Part shown: one piece after another, positions 51,305 through 61,023 of the stretch | Position numbering within the stretch: the first letter of the stretch is position 1 | How the letters are laid out: each line of letters begins with the position of its first letter | From: Promethearchaeota archaeon | GTDB taxonomy: Archaea > Asgardarchaeota > Lokiarchaeia > Sigynarchaeales > SOKP01 | DNA: 64,000 bases | Reading direction: 5' to 3' | Assembly (NCBI GenBank): GCA_013375495.1 | Contig: JABXKC010000004.1 | Coordinates: 62,001-126,000, forward strand | Made by a program: the position numbers and the translations under genes | Notes under the pieces: generated by a model | Databases searched by the model: none | Seen by the model: the letters and a program-made list of their open reading frames with translations, nothing else | Told to the model about the DNA's origin: nothing

Positions 51305-52021
51305 TTAATCTCCTCTCATTATCTTCTTTAAGCGATTTAATTCTTCTAACATCTCGTCGCGTAAAGAACCTAATCCGCCACCGGCTTGAGGTGCCGTTAT
51401 TGGAGCAGGTGCAGGAGTTGATATACCTGAAGGTGCTGTAGGAGCGCCAGGTGGTCTGGCAGGAATGCCTGTAGCAGGAGCTGCAGGTGGAGTTGGTCTT
51501 TTAGCAAATGATGGCGTTTGAACTATTCCCTTATTTGGTGCTTGTGGAGGACCACTTCCAGCAGTGGGGGGTAATTTTGGTGCAGGTGGTAAATTAGAGC
51601 GTTTAGGGGGTCCGCCAGTTATTGGGGCTTTAGGAGGTGCTCCCCTTGGAGGTTTTTTTGGAGGACCAACACTAGGAGATTTAGAAGGTTTTCCAACCGT
51701 AGGTGAAGCGCTCGCGGTAGCAATTGGTGGTCCCTGTGGTGCTGTTCCATGACCTCCACTTAATAAATTAAACAATGTACTGGCAGCAGCAGTTTTTGCC
51801 TGTCCCGTTGAGGCACCAACAACTTGTTTAGAGGATGTGCTTACAGTTTTTAACTCTGGTTCAATGGATACATCTTTCAAATCCTTTAGAGCTTTGTTTA
51901 ATGATTTTATAAAATCATTAATCCCTTTAACAGTTTCACCTAAATCGTCGGATAGGGATGTCAACCCTTTTTTCATAAAATTTACGACTCTCTCTATCTT
52001 CTTATATTCTTTCGAAACCAA
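51305..52021 (-). CDS. Proline-rich protein with terminal coiled-coil segments near the actin gene
   Basis: The 238-residue product starts with a helical segment (KKIERVVNFMKKGLTSLSDD). About 120 residues rich in Pro, Ala and Gly follow (PPKKPPRGAPPKAP; NLPPAPKLPPTAG; PAPAPITAPQAG), and it ends with a charged helix (LRDEMLEELNRLKKIMRG). The layout helix, polyproline, C-terminal coil resembles Ena/VASP-type actin regulators, but no EVH1 domain is present. Asgard profilins are known to bind polyproline, so profilin or actin regulation is possible. It starts with TTG at 52021. The Pro-rich part is richer in GC than its surroundings only because of codon demand. Confidence 0.6.
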   Translation of the reverse strand: MVSKEYKKIERVVNFMKKGLTSLSDDLGETVKGINDFIKSLNKALKDLKDVSIEPELKTVSTSSKQVVGASTGQAKTAAASTLFNLLSGGHGTAPQGPPIATASASPTVGKPSKSPSVGPPKKPPRGAPPKAPITGGPPKRSNLPPAPKLPPTAGSGPPQAPNKGIVQTPSFAKRPTPPAAPATGIPARPPGAPTAPSGISTPAPAPITAPQAGGGLGSLRDEMLEELNRLKKIMRGD

Positions 52022-52291
52022 CGGTCCATCAATTCCTCTAATTTTTTTTTATTTTTTATGGAATAATATATAGCTATAGTAGTAATTGTATTATATTAAT
52101 TTATATTTTTATTTTTATTTTTTTATAATACTTGTATCGCATCTTAGATTTTAACTTAACTAAATAATTTGTGTTCAATCAAAAATTTCTCGGAAAAAAA
52201 AACAATTAAAAGCTTCAAATCTAATATATTATATATCATATTTCATTTGTATCTATAATAATTAGTTTTCAATATTAATAGGTGTTTTAAT

Positions 52292-52558
52292 ATTCCAAAG
52301 AGAGAGCTCTTCATTAAGCGTGTGTATGAAATTGTAAACGAATTGAAAATTCCTTTAATCGATGAAAGAGTGTATGAAAAAGCTAACTTTAGTACTAGCG
52401 CAGCTATAGCTAGAATTGTATTTAAGTTCGAAGAGGACGAATCTGTAATAAGGGGTTTTTTAGGTTTAGCGGAATACTTTCATACTGTCGTAATTAAAGT
52501 AAAAGACCAATTCTATATCCCTCATGCTACCTTACTATTTCAATTACTTAGTACGTAA
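52292..52558 (+). CDS. Small uncharacterised protein, ATT start
   Basis: From ATT (52292) to the stop at 52558 the frame gives 88 residues beginning MPKRELFIKRVYEIVNELKI if ATT is read as Met. A GTG at 52322 is the first normal start, but it cuts through this helix. GGTG (52281-52284) precedes the ATT by seven bases, equal to six after the expected A of GGTGA. The protein has a helical N-terminus and strand-rich C-terminus (HTVVIKVKDQFYIPHATLLF). Function unknown. The 270 bases upstream are AT-rich and hold nothing else. Confidence 0.55.
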   Translation: MPKRELFIKRVYEIVNELKIPLIDERVYEKANFSTSAAIARIVFKFEEDESVIRGFLGLAEYFHTVVIKVKDQFYIPHATLLFQLLST

Positions 52559-52718
52559 ATTTCTATTTTTTTTACTTTTCTTTTTATCTACTAATAATTA
52601 TGAGGTAGCATATTTATTAGCTTAATTTGGTATAAATTTCTAAGGATTATAAGAATTAACTCCAGCATGTAACGAGTCAGATCAAGATAGGTTGGTATTA
52701 AGATCGAAAATTACCTAG

Positions 52719-53483
52719 CTATCTCCAGGATAATACATTTTTGTTTCTAGATATTCTCAACATTTTTAAATAAGCATCTTCTAAATCTTTTGCATCAACA
52801 GATTTGACCAAATCTCGGGGTTTTCCCTCTATTAGTAAGGTCCCATTATTAATAATTCCAATTTTATCACATAATTCTTCAGCAATATCAAGTAAGTGAG
52901 TACAAATAAAAATAGTTCTATTTACTTTTTTCACTAAATCCAACACAAGATCTTTAACTGTCCTGCTTGTTTCGGGATCAAGGTTTGATGTAGGTTCATC
53001 TAAGAAGAGAATCTCAGGATCATGTATTAATGCTGCACATAACCCTAATTTTTGTTTCATTCCTCTTGAAAACGTCTTAACTAACTTATTTTCTTTATTA
53101 GTTAGATCAAATAAAACTAATAATTCACTTATTCGCTTAGCGTTCATTCTTGGAGTAATGTAATACAATTCACCTACAAACTCTAAAAACTCTCTTGCAG
53201 TGAGTTTTTCATACAAACTTGGTGATTCAGATAAATATCCACAATTTAATTTAACTTCCCTCTTTTGAGTGATAATATCATAATTCATTACTTTCGCATT
53301 ACCACTACTAGGTTCAATCATCGAATTAAGCATTTTGACAGTTGTGGTCTTTCCCGCTCCATTTGGTCCGAGAAGCCCATATATTATACCATAAGGCACA
53401 TTTAGATTCAGATTTTTTACAGCAAGTGTGTTACCATAATTTTTAGAAAGATCTTGAGTGATTATTGCAAGCTTGTAATCCAT
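52719..53483 (-). CDS. ABC transporter ATP-binding protein
   Basis: The 254-residue protein has all ABC motifs: Walker A LLGPNGAGKTTTVKML, Q-loop YLSESPSLYEKLTAREFLEF, signature TFSRGMKQKLGLC, Walker B EILFLDEPTSNLD and switch His in IFICTHLLDIAEEL. It is of the ABC-2/CcmA type that drives export or membrane remodelling. The probable permease is at 55976-57598 on the same strand, with a surface protein and a small membrane protein on the other strand between them. Confidence 0.92.
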   Translation of the reverse strand: MDYKLAIITQDLSKNYGNTLAVKNLNLNVPYGIIYGLLGPNGAGKTTTVKMLNSMIEPSSGNAKVMNYDIITQKREVKLNCGYLSESPSLYEKLTAREFLEFVGELYYITPRMNAKRISELLVLFDLTNKENKLVKTFSRGMKQKLGLCAALIHDPEILFLDEPTSNLDPETSRTVKDLVLDLVKKVNRTIFICTHLLDIAEELCDKIGIINNGTLLIEGKPRDLVKSVDAKDLEDAYLKMLRISRNKNVLSWR

Positions 53484-53759
53484 CTTTTATATCCCGCTTT
53501 TTTCAAATATTGATTTTAAACTAAATTTAAAAGTTATATCAAAAGTTATTATTGTAATATATGTGTAATTATTAGGAATAATTAATAATTTAGGAATTAT
53601 TGATTCGTAGAATTTGTAAAGAATTTATTTGATAATTTTTAAAAAATTTAATTTAAAAGCTTACTGAACCATTATAAGATATGTTTAAATAGATAATGTG
53701 TGTATTATATACTAAAGTAATTTTATTAAAAATAATTTAATTTGTTAAGAGCAATCAAA

Positions 53760-55568
53760 ATGCGAAAAGTAAAAATTGCTAGTATATTATTAATAGGCAG
53801 CCTTATTTTAATTTCAGTTGGAAATTTCACTATTGCGCAAACTCCTAGTTATGTTGGTATTTCTGAAGGCCAAGAATATGTATGGGACTTAGGACTAAAT
53901 AAAGATGGAGTAAATTCTTTAAAAAATGATTTTGAAACCTTTGTTGATGATTTATTTACTGAAATCTTGGCTCTAGATCTTGACCCTTATACTGATTTGA
54001 ATGCTTCTGAAGCTCTTTTACTTTTGTTTGAGAATTCGATTGATTTCTTAAATACTACACTACTTCCAGGAATAATTCCTTCTGATTGGAAAACAGTTAA
54101 TATTTCAATATTTATGGAATCATTATTCAATAGTACTGTAGAAACATTTAATACTACTGTACTATCTGGTTTCATTCCTTCTGATTGGAGATCTGATAAT
54201 ATTGATACATTTTTCGGTTATGTAATAGATGGATTGAATGCAACTTACCCTGGATTCGAAGAGTTTACCATAAGCGACATTTTCGAATTGGTAATTAATA
54301 GTTTAGATATTTATGGATGGTTACCTTTAGGATGGGAAACTATGACAGTGGATGATCTGCTGGAATTTTCTCTTGGTGGTATAACTGATTTTATCAATAC
54401 CACCATTATTCCTGGAATGATCCCTTCAGGTTGGTTTCACATGAATCTAACTATACTTCTCCAACAAGTGTTTCCAATAGTTCCCCAATGGTTTATTGAT
54501 CAAATGGATGAAATGTATGCTTTTACAGGATTAACTGAGATCAGTTTCTTTACAGCCATAGATCAGTATATGCAAATATTCAATTATTCTTTAGGAACAA
54601 TTCCTGGAGATTGGGAAGATCTCACCTTATCAGATCTAATGGTAGATGTGTTCTTCCCTGAGGAAATGCAAGATTATAATATTACCTATATTGCAGAGTT
54701 CGTTATTGAAAATTTAAACAACACAACTCCCTTTGATTTATATGCTCTAAGTATGTCTGAAATAATTAATATGACAATATTTGGTATGACTGGTGCCTTA
54801 CCTATTGAAGAACAAGCGATGCCCACATTAGATTTAATGAGAGAATCAATGGAAATGTATGTAATTGCTTTAAATTCTACACTTCCCGTAGGACTATTTC
54901 CACCTGATTGGGTGACTTTATCAATTGATGATTTAAGAACTCATTTTGTAAATCTGGAGCAACTATATTTTGATCAGTTGATGGTTGAGGTTGACAGCTT
55001 TTTATATCAATTTGAATTAATTGGGGGATTCGAAAAATTTAGACTGAAAGCTATAATAGATCATATAGGAGATGAAATAGAGCTAATTCCTGGAGGCCCT
55101 AAAGGGGCACCTATCAATATTACAATCCAGATTAGAGTTCCGTTGAGTGATTGGGTAAATTTAACAGATTTAGTAGGAGGAGATATATTTCAATATTACC
55201 AATTGTATATTTTAGATCCGACAACATTTCCAGCAGATCAAAGTGCTTTAATCGAACAATTCTTGTCAACAGGAGGATTATTCGTTGGAAAGGGTTATGA
55301 TTGGAGTGGTATTGTCAAAGCATATGAATTTCCTGGACCTGTCACTAGTAAGTCTATTAATTTTGATATGGATTGGGATAATAATGGTGTACTAGATCAT
55401 ATTCGGTTAACATATGGTGAACAAGAAGTTGCATCTATTGAATTATTAACAACACAAACTGAACCTGACATAATTCCAGGTTATCCTCTTCTAATATTTA
55501 CTGGTATTACACTATTTTCAATAGGCGTATTAATAATTTCAATAAAGAAAAAGAAACCAAAATTTTAA
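53760..55568 (+). CDS. Repeat-containing surface protein with signal peptide and C-terminal anchor
   Basis: The ATG at 53760 gives 602 residues. A signal peptide (MRKVKIASILLIGSLILISV) is followed by a long region with at least five related segments built round a G-[IL]-[IF]-P-[SP]-[DG]-W motif (GIIPSDW, GFIPSDW, GMIPSGW, GTIPGDW, GLFPPDW). Each lies about 45-60 or more residues from the next with N-glycosylation sequons before it (NTT, NST, NYS). The C-terminus is a membrane helix and Lys-rich tail (LFSIGVLIISIKKKKP). It is probably an S-layer-like or adhesion protein. A T-run terminator follows at 55569. Confidence 0.7.
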   Translation: MRKVKIASILLIGSLILISVGNFTIAQTPSYVGISEGQEYVWDLGLNKDGVNSLKNDFETFVDDLFTEILALDLDPYTDLNASEALLLLFENSIDFLNTTLLPGIIPSDWKTVNISIFMESLFNSTVETFNTTVLSGFIPSDWRSDNIDTFFGYVIDGLNATYPGFEEFTISDIFELVINSLDIYGWLPLGWETMTVDDLLEFSLGGITDFINTTIIPGMIPSGWFHMNLTILLQQVFPIVPQWFIDQMDEMYAFTGLTEISFFTAIDQYMQIFNYSLGTIPGDWEDLTLSDLMVDVFFPEEMQDYNITYIAEFVIENLNNTTPFDLYALSMSEIINMTIFGMTGALPIEEQAMPTLDLMRESMEMYVIALNSTLPVGLFPPDWVTLSIDDLRTHFVNLEQLYFDQLMVEVDSFLYQFELIGGFEKFRLKAIIDHIGDEIELIPGGPKGAPINITIQIRVPLSDWVNLTDLVGGDIFQYYQLYILDPTTFPADQSALIEQFLSTGGLFVGKGYDWSGIVKAYEFPGPVTSKSINFDMDWDNNGVLDHIRLTYGEQEVASIELLTTQTEPDIIPGYPLLIFTGITLFSIGVLIISIKKKKPKF

Positions 55569-55579
55569 TTTTTTTTTTT
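55569..55579 (+). terminator. T-run terminator after the surface protein
   Basis: Eleven T residues follow the stop codon at 55568 directly. No stem is seen. This is the longest T-run near a gene end that I noticed. Confidence 0.5.
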
Positions 55580-55612
55580 ATAAATTTTACCTAAAATATA
55601 ATGGTTTGAAGT

Positions 55613-55885
55613 ATGGAATATTTAAGCGCAATATTTTTTTTTTTAGTTTTATTAGGTTTTTTGTGGAAAATGAAAGCTGATTATTTGTTTGTATTATTTA
55701 GCGTTGCTGTTTATCTATTTCTAATATTTTATATATTTAAATATAATCCCTCAGATTTATTATTATCTGTGCTCAACCTTTTTTTAGTAAATCCGTATGG
55801 ACTTCTTATATTACTAGCTCCCCTCGTAATTAACTACATATATAAACAAATAAAAAAAAGATCTTCAAATTCAAATACATCATAA
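55613..55885 (+). CDS. Small membrane protein, three helices
   Basis: The 90-residue protein is almost all hydrophobic (YLSAIFFFLVLLGFLWKM; YLFVLFSVAVYLFLIFYIF; YGLLILLAPLVINYIY) with a basic tail. It is 44 bases after the surface protein on the same strand and may be co-expressed. No family assigned. Confidence 0.55.
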   Translation: MEYLSAIFFFLVLLGFLWKMKADYLFVLFSVAVYLFLIFYIFKYNPSDLLLSVLNLFLVNPYGLLILLAPLVINYIYKQIKKRSSNSNTS

Positions 55886-55975
55886 ACATTTTTAAAACTT
55901 TCAGCATTAGAAGTCTACATATTATGTAGCTTCTCTTTATCTCTCAAAAATTAAAAGTTTAAAGAAATTAAAACC

Positions 55976-57598
55976 TTATTCAAATTTACTAATATTTCTA
56001 ATTCCTAGAAAAAATAGCACTATTGCTATTCCTGAGGTTATTCCAAAATGAATTATAAAGATATATAATAACGCTAAGAGTGGTTCCGTACCATCAGAAA
56101 TAAATGGAATTAAAACACTAAAAGTTAGTAATAAAGAGAAAATCTGTAAGATCATTAAAATATAGACATTCCACATAATCATCGATTTTCGATCTTTAAA
56201 TATTGGCTTTAAACATTGAATTCCTATCATTTCTAAAACAATAGTTAAGTTTACTATAAAGTAAGTAACAATAAATATCAAAAATAATAATAGATCTAAT
56301 TGGAAAATTAAGGTAAATAGAATTACAGAAAATAATTCTATAAAAATGATTAAATAAACTAAAAAGTATAAAATCGAATAAACTAAAGATTTTGTTCCTC
56401 TAAGAGATTTCTTATAGATGTTTACTAAGTTTTTCGATTCAATAAAAATATAAAGTCCAGACATCGAGCCAAATAGAATGCTTCCTATCCAGGAAACAAT
56501 CATAACTTCTAAAAGTTTATATATTTGAACTTCACTAATAGGTCCCCATTCAAATTCGCCAAGAGATAAAGCTAAAACTATACCAAAAATAATATTTAAT
56601 ACAATTGCATAGAAGAATTTTAATATATACTCTTCATTCCTAAAAAATTCTTTAAAATGAGTTTGTACCAAAACTTTCCATTTTTTTAAAGTGATTTTTC
56701 TTATGAAAATATAAATCTTCTTATCTTTTCCGGTTTTTAATTCAGAAAAATCATCTGAACTTTTTATAATATAAAAGACATTAGATTTCTTATAAGAAAC
56801 AAAAAAAATTAAAATAGGAATGAAAATTGCGAGAAATAAGATTATCCACATGTTAAAGAAGTTTAAAGATATCATCGATGGATCAATGAGATATATAATG
56901 ATAGACGAGTACCAAAATGAAGGAAAAAGATTTAACCAATTCTTTAATCCTGGCGAGGTTAAAAATAAGGTACTCAAAAATCGTATGAAGAAGTAGATAA
57001 TTATCAATATTAGAGTAATTACCAGTATTCTAATTTTACGAGTGTTTTGCGCTTTTTGGTTTTTATTAATTTTATATTCAATAAGGTTTGAAATAACTTT
57101 CCCGATTAATAGACTAAAAATTAGAAGCCAAAATATGCATAAATAAATCACGACATGATGAAAAATATTCAAGTCAGCAATTTGATTCAACAAGCTGGTA
57201 AATACCGGACCAATAAACAATACAAATAACATATAAAATGGCATCTTCCAAATGAATGTTCCAAAGAAGATTTCCTTTGGTTTAATGGGAGATGCAAGAA
57301 TAAATTCTTTTGTGTCACCTCCCTTTTTATTATATAAATTATATAACGGGAGCATTATATTTAACAGAAAAATAAGGAAAAAGAAATATTCAAAGTACAA
57401 GGCTAACTGATCTAAATACAAATATCCATAATAACTTACAAATTCTGGAATCAACATATCAAGAAAGTTTGGACCAAAATAAAAACCCCAAAAAATTAAA
57501 ATAGAAAATAGATATAATAAAAATAGTCTCCTATTTTTCCTAAATCTATAAGTTGCTAACCGAATTTCATTTTTAGCTATTGTTTTCCACATACTCAA
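55976..57598 (-). CDS. ABC-2 type permease
   Basis: The 540-residue protein has about 12 hydrophobic helices, with an N-terminal amphipathic start (MWKTIAKNEIRLATYRFRKN) typical of ABC-2 exporter permeases and a central cytoplasmic segment (KIYIFIRKITLKKWKVLVQTHFKEFFRN) that repeats this pattern. It is the probable partner of the ATPase at 52719, and both are on the minus strand. The substrate is unknown; export of a lipid, glycan or protein is possible. Confidence 0.75.
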   Translation of the reverse strand: MSMWKTIAKNEIRLATYRFRKNRRLFLLYLFSILIFWGFYFGPNFLDMLIPEFVSYYGYLYLDQLALYFEYFFFLIFLLNIMLPLYNLYNKKGGDTKEFILASPIKPKEIFFGTFIWKMPFYMLFVLFIGPVFTSLLNQIADLNIFHHVVIYLCIFWLLIFSLLIGKVISNLIEYKINKNQKAQNTRKIRILVITLILIIIYFFIRFLSTLFLTSPGLKNWLNLFPSFWYSSIIIYLIDPSMISLNFFNMWIILFLAIFIPILIFFVSYKKSNVFYIIKSSDDFSELKTGKDKKIYIFIRKITLKKWKVLVQTHFKEFFRNEEYILKFFYAIVLNIIFGIVLALSLGEFEWGPISEVQIYKLLEVMIVSWIGSILFGSMSGLYIFIESKNLVNIYKKSLRGTKSLVYSILYFLVYLIIFIELFSVILFTLIFQLDLLLFLIFIVTYFIVNLTIVLEMIGIQCLKPIFKDRKSMIMWNVYILMILQIFSLLLTFSVLIPFISDGTEPLLALLYIFIIHFGITSGIAIVLFFLGIRNISKFE

Positions 57599-57665
57599 AT
57601 CAACCTTGTCTTTAACAGTGTTGATGCCTATCCTAATGCCTATTATTTTATATAGTCTATTAATA

Positions 57666-59081
57666 TTATCTTTGAAGTTTATTTTTCTTTTTTAAAATCT
57701 TTTTTGGATAAAGTAGGATTATTATTATTGGTATAGCAATAATTCCTATAACAAATACAGTTAAAATTATATGGATTAATTCATAATTTATGCTCATTGG
57801 AACATTAAATATTATTTCTCTAATAACTTGACCAGAATTCCCTTCAATTTTTGCTTTCACTATATAATTATTTTCATAACTTAAATCTTTACAAAAATCT
57901 CCTTCCCATAATAGTCCGTTTTCATGATTTCTTTGTAAAGAAGTCCAATCTTTGAATAGTATGCCGCTTTCGAAATAAACAGACCATTCAATAGAAACTA
58001 TCCCTTTTGGATCCCATGCAAGAACATGAATTTTTTCTAAATCTATATTAAATTGAGAGTCATAGAAGTTGTGACTTGGGGGATTTATAATAAGTCCTTG
58101 TGGCCATTTTCCTATATTTTCAATTGAAGTTGAAAGTTGATTATTATCAATTACTACAATTCTATATGTACCATTATTATCATCAAAATTATCAGTTATT
58201 ATCGTATTTAATCCATCTATTTTCTGGATGTAATTAGAGTGAATGTGACCACAAAAATAATAATTTACATTATTTTCTTTGTTTAAATCATAAAATGATT
58301 TACCTGTTGAACTCAAATTAGAAATAATTCTATAATATGGAAGAAAGAAAGGAGGATGATGTCCGAAAACAAATATATTATCATAATCTTTATATCTTTT
58401 TAATTCATTCTCATACCAATCTAATTCTTCTGTATTTAAAAAACCACTAAATCCAAACTCAAATATATTATCATATGAATCTTTAGCGGTATTAATTCCT
58501 ATAAATGCATAATTTCCAAAAGAAAAAGAATGATTAAATGAAATTTGAGTAGCTTTATATTCACTTCCTGTAATTGAGTAATTGATAAAGTAGCTGTAAT
58601 TAGGATCCTCAGAACCATCATGATTTCCAACTAAATCTACATAAATTGACGAATTAATATTATTTTCTGATAAAGTTTTATTATAGTTTTGCCATTCTTC
58701 AAAGTTTTGATATATACCATTATTAGCATCGACTATATCTCCAGTATGGATTATAAATAACGGTTTAATTATTTTCTTTGTCTCGTTAAGAAATTTTGAA
58801 AATGTATCTATTCTATTTTGGTCGAGCCAAATAAATTGGGTATCAGTAATTTGGATGAACCAAAAAATTTTATTTCCTTCTGAATTAATAAATCCATTTT
58901 TTGATGTTACAGGATGATATAATTCATGAATAAAATCTTCTTTGCTGTTAAAATTACTAACAAGGCAATCCCTTAAGCATAATTGAAAAATTGATAAATA
59001 TGTAAGGCAAAATAAGAAAAGAATTATAATATTTTTATTTTTTGTTTCTTTGAATCTAGACTCATAAGGAATAAATTTCAT
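57666..59081 (-). CDS. Membrane-anchored metallophosphoesterase (TMEM62-like)
   Basis: The 471-residue protein starts with a hydrophobic segment (IIILFLFCLTYLSIFQL). A calcineurin-type phosphoesterase domain follows: WFIQITDTQFIW (DxQ/H), IIHTGDIVDANN, LVGNHDG, VFGHHPPFF and YYFCGHIHS. An Ig-like part and one C-terminal membrane helix (LTVFVIGIIAIPIIIILLY) end the protein. The catalytic domain would face outside. The layout is like TMEM62, but the substrate is unknown. Confidence 0.8.
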   Translation of the reverse strand: MKFIPYESRFKETKNKNIIILFLFCLTYLSIFQLCLRDCLVSNFNSKEDFIHELYHPVTSKNGFINSEGNKIFWFIQITDTQFIWLDQNRIDTFSKFLNETKKIIKPLFIIHTGDIVDANNGIYQNFEEWQNYNKTLSENNINSSIYVDLVGNHDGSEDPNYSYFINYSITGSEYKATQISFNHSFSFGNYAFIGINTAKDSYDNIFEFGFSGFLNTEELDWYENELKRYKDYDNIFVFGHHPPFFLPYYRIISNLSSTGKSFYDLNKENNVNYYFCGHIHSNYIQKIDGLNTIITDNFDDNNGTYRIVVIDNNQLSTSIENIGKWPQGLIINPPSHNFYDSQFNIDLEKIHVLAWDPKGIVSIEWSVYFESGILFKDWTSLQRNHENGLLWEGDFCKDLSYENNYIVKAKIEGNSGQVIREIIFNVPMSINYELIHIILTVFVIGIIAIPIIIILLYPKKILKKKNKLQR

Positions 59082-59224
59082 GATTATTGTTCAATATGAT
59101 GTGAAAGAATTTAATTTTGATATTTACAATTTCTATCTTTCCATTTACTAAAAAATAAAAATAGGAACTCGATTTTATAGTTAGCGGTTTTTTTCATTGA
59201 AAGATGGTATGGAGGATTAGAAAA

Positions 59225-60739
59225 ATGGAATTTCAAGAACTTAAAGATAAATATCTTAAAGAAACTGTTCCAGAGAATAAAGTAGATATGATAAATTCAT
59301 TTGGTAATTTGATTGATAAAATTGATTTGAGTTTTTTTGCTCTACAATATAAGAATGAATCAGACGGAAAAGTAAGAGCAAAAATTATTGAAGTTATTGC
59401 GAACAACGTACCGGAAGTATCAAGTCCAATATTAATTGAAGCTCTAAAAGATAATTTTATAACAGCTAGAAAAACTGCTGTAATTGCGCTTGGTAAGACT
59501 AAGTTCCTCTCTGCTTTAAATCCTTTATTAGAAATGCTAAGTAATCCTTCTTTAGAAATAAAATATGAAGTAATTAAATCAATTGTGAATATAGGAAAGT
59601 TAGGAGATGTAACTGGGATTATCAATTATTTTAATAATGGAAATATTCATGTTAAACGAGCAATTCCAATCATCTTAGGTAGAATTCAAAGTGATGATTC
59701 AATTAATTATTTAAAAGATTTGCTTCACAAAAACGATCCTGAAGTCAGATGTAATGCTATTCAAGCTTTAGAGAAATTAATCCAAGTAAAAGATGCAAGA
59801 TTAATTATTAATCTATTGGATGATATAGATGTGGATGTTAAAAAGGCAAGTATAAAAGCCTTGGGTGTAATTAAAAGTAAACGAGCAATTGATCCCCTTC
59901 TAAAATTATTAAAAAATAAGGAGGAAGACATCCGTAAATTATCTGTACATTCGCTAGAACAAATCTTTATTTCGCTTGATTCATACGAAAAAATCTATGA
60001 AGTTGCTAACAGCAAAAATATGATAGAGAGGAAGGAGGCAATTAAACTCTTAGGTTTACTTAAAGATAGGAGTTCTATAGACTACATGATTAATTCTTTC
60101 AAGAGTAGTGATAGCAAAATCAGAAAATTGGCCTATAATTCACTTGTTCAGATATCTAAAGATGTAGTTCCAATACAAGTTCTTGAAGGCCTTAATCATA
60201 AAGAATGGAAAATACGGAGCTTTTGTGCAAAATTAGTTGGAAGGTTAGGTAATGAACAGCAGATTTCTATTTTATTAACCCTTTTAAATGATCCTGATAA
60301 TAGAGTGCGTGATATCGCTATTGAAGCTTTATCCAAAATAAGCAGTCAAACATACATTGATGAGATGAAAACTCTTTTAAATTCTACAAATTGGAAAACC
60401 AAACGGGCAGCTGTTAAGCTTCTTATTAAAATAGGAAACGAAAAAAGCTTAGAAGTTCTGTTACCATTAATTAATGATAAGGATCTATATATAAAAAGTT
60501 GGATAGCTTTAGCCTTAGGAAAATTTGAGAACATTAGCGACATCACTCCATTTGTAGAAATGCTTAAAGATAGTGATCCAAAAATAAGAATTGCTTCTGC
60601 AAAAGCTTTAGGTCAAATAGGAAATAGAGAAGCATTAGATTATCTAGCAAAATCCTTATGGGACGACAATTGGAATGTTAGAAAAGAAGTGGAAGTAGCT
60701 CTCAATAAAATTGATTCTGATTGGTTAAAATCTCTTTAG
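59225..60739 (+). CDS. Large HEAT-repeat protein
   Basis: The ATG at 59225 gives 504 residues made almost fully of HEAT/PBS-lyase repeats of about 31 residues (FITARKTAVIALGKTKFLSALNPLL; VDVKKASIKALGVIKSKRAIDPLL; PKIRIASAKALGQIGNREALDYLAK). There are about 14-15 units. GGAGG (59211-59215) is nine bases before the ATG, the exact expected spacing, so the longer frame from 59204 is not used. It is a protein-binding solenoid. Partner unknown. Confidence 0.8.
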   Translation: MEFQELKDKYLKETVPENKVDMINSFGNLIDKIDLSFFALQYKNESDGKVRAKIIEVIANNVPEVSSPILIEALKDNFITARKTAVIALGKTKFLSALNPLLEMLSNPSLEIKYEVIKSIVNIGKLGDVTGIINYFNNGNIHVKRAIPIILGRIQSDDSINYLKDLLHKNDPEVRCNAIQALEKLIQVKDARLIINLLDDIDVDVKKASIKALGVIKSKRAIDPLLKLLKNKEEDIRKLSVHSLEQIFISLDSYEKIYEVANSKNMIERKEAIKLLGLLKDRSSIDYMINSFKSSDSKIRKLAYNSLVQISKDVVPIQVLEGLNHKEWKIRSFCAKLVGRLGNEQQISILLTLLNDPDNRVRDIAIEALSKISSQTYIDEMKTLLNSTNWKTKRAAVKLLIKIGNEKSLEVLLPLINDKDLYIKSWIALALGKFENISDITPFVEMLKDSDPKIRIASAKALGQIGNREALDYLAKSLWDDNWNVRKEVEVALNKIDSDWLKSL

Positions 60740-61023
60740 AGTTAGGACTTGAATACTCTTTGACATTAATGTAAAGAATACCTAAATTCAAATTTTTCTC
60801 TTTTTAATCTTTTTTTTATTAGGTGCATCTAATTTAATTTAAAAAAAATTATGTTTAATATATCATTTTTACCAAATGGATTAATAATATTAATTGAATT
60901 TAACATTTTAAATTAAATTTTAAATGTAATTTGGTAATTTTTAAATAAATTCGAGTCTTAATAAATATTAAAGAGAATGAAAGAAACTTTAATAATAAGT
61001 TCATCTGATGATGATGATGAAAT

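Noticed and set aside
51564..51752. Gly-rich open frame on the plus strand
   Set aside because: It is the antisense of the Pro-rich gene; Pro codons read backwards give Gly, so it is a composition effect.
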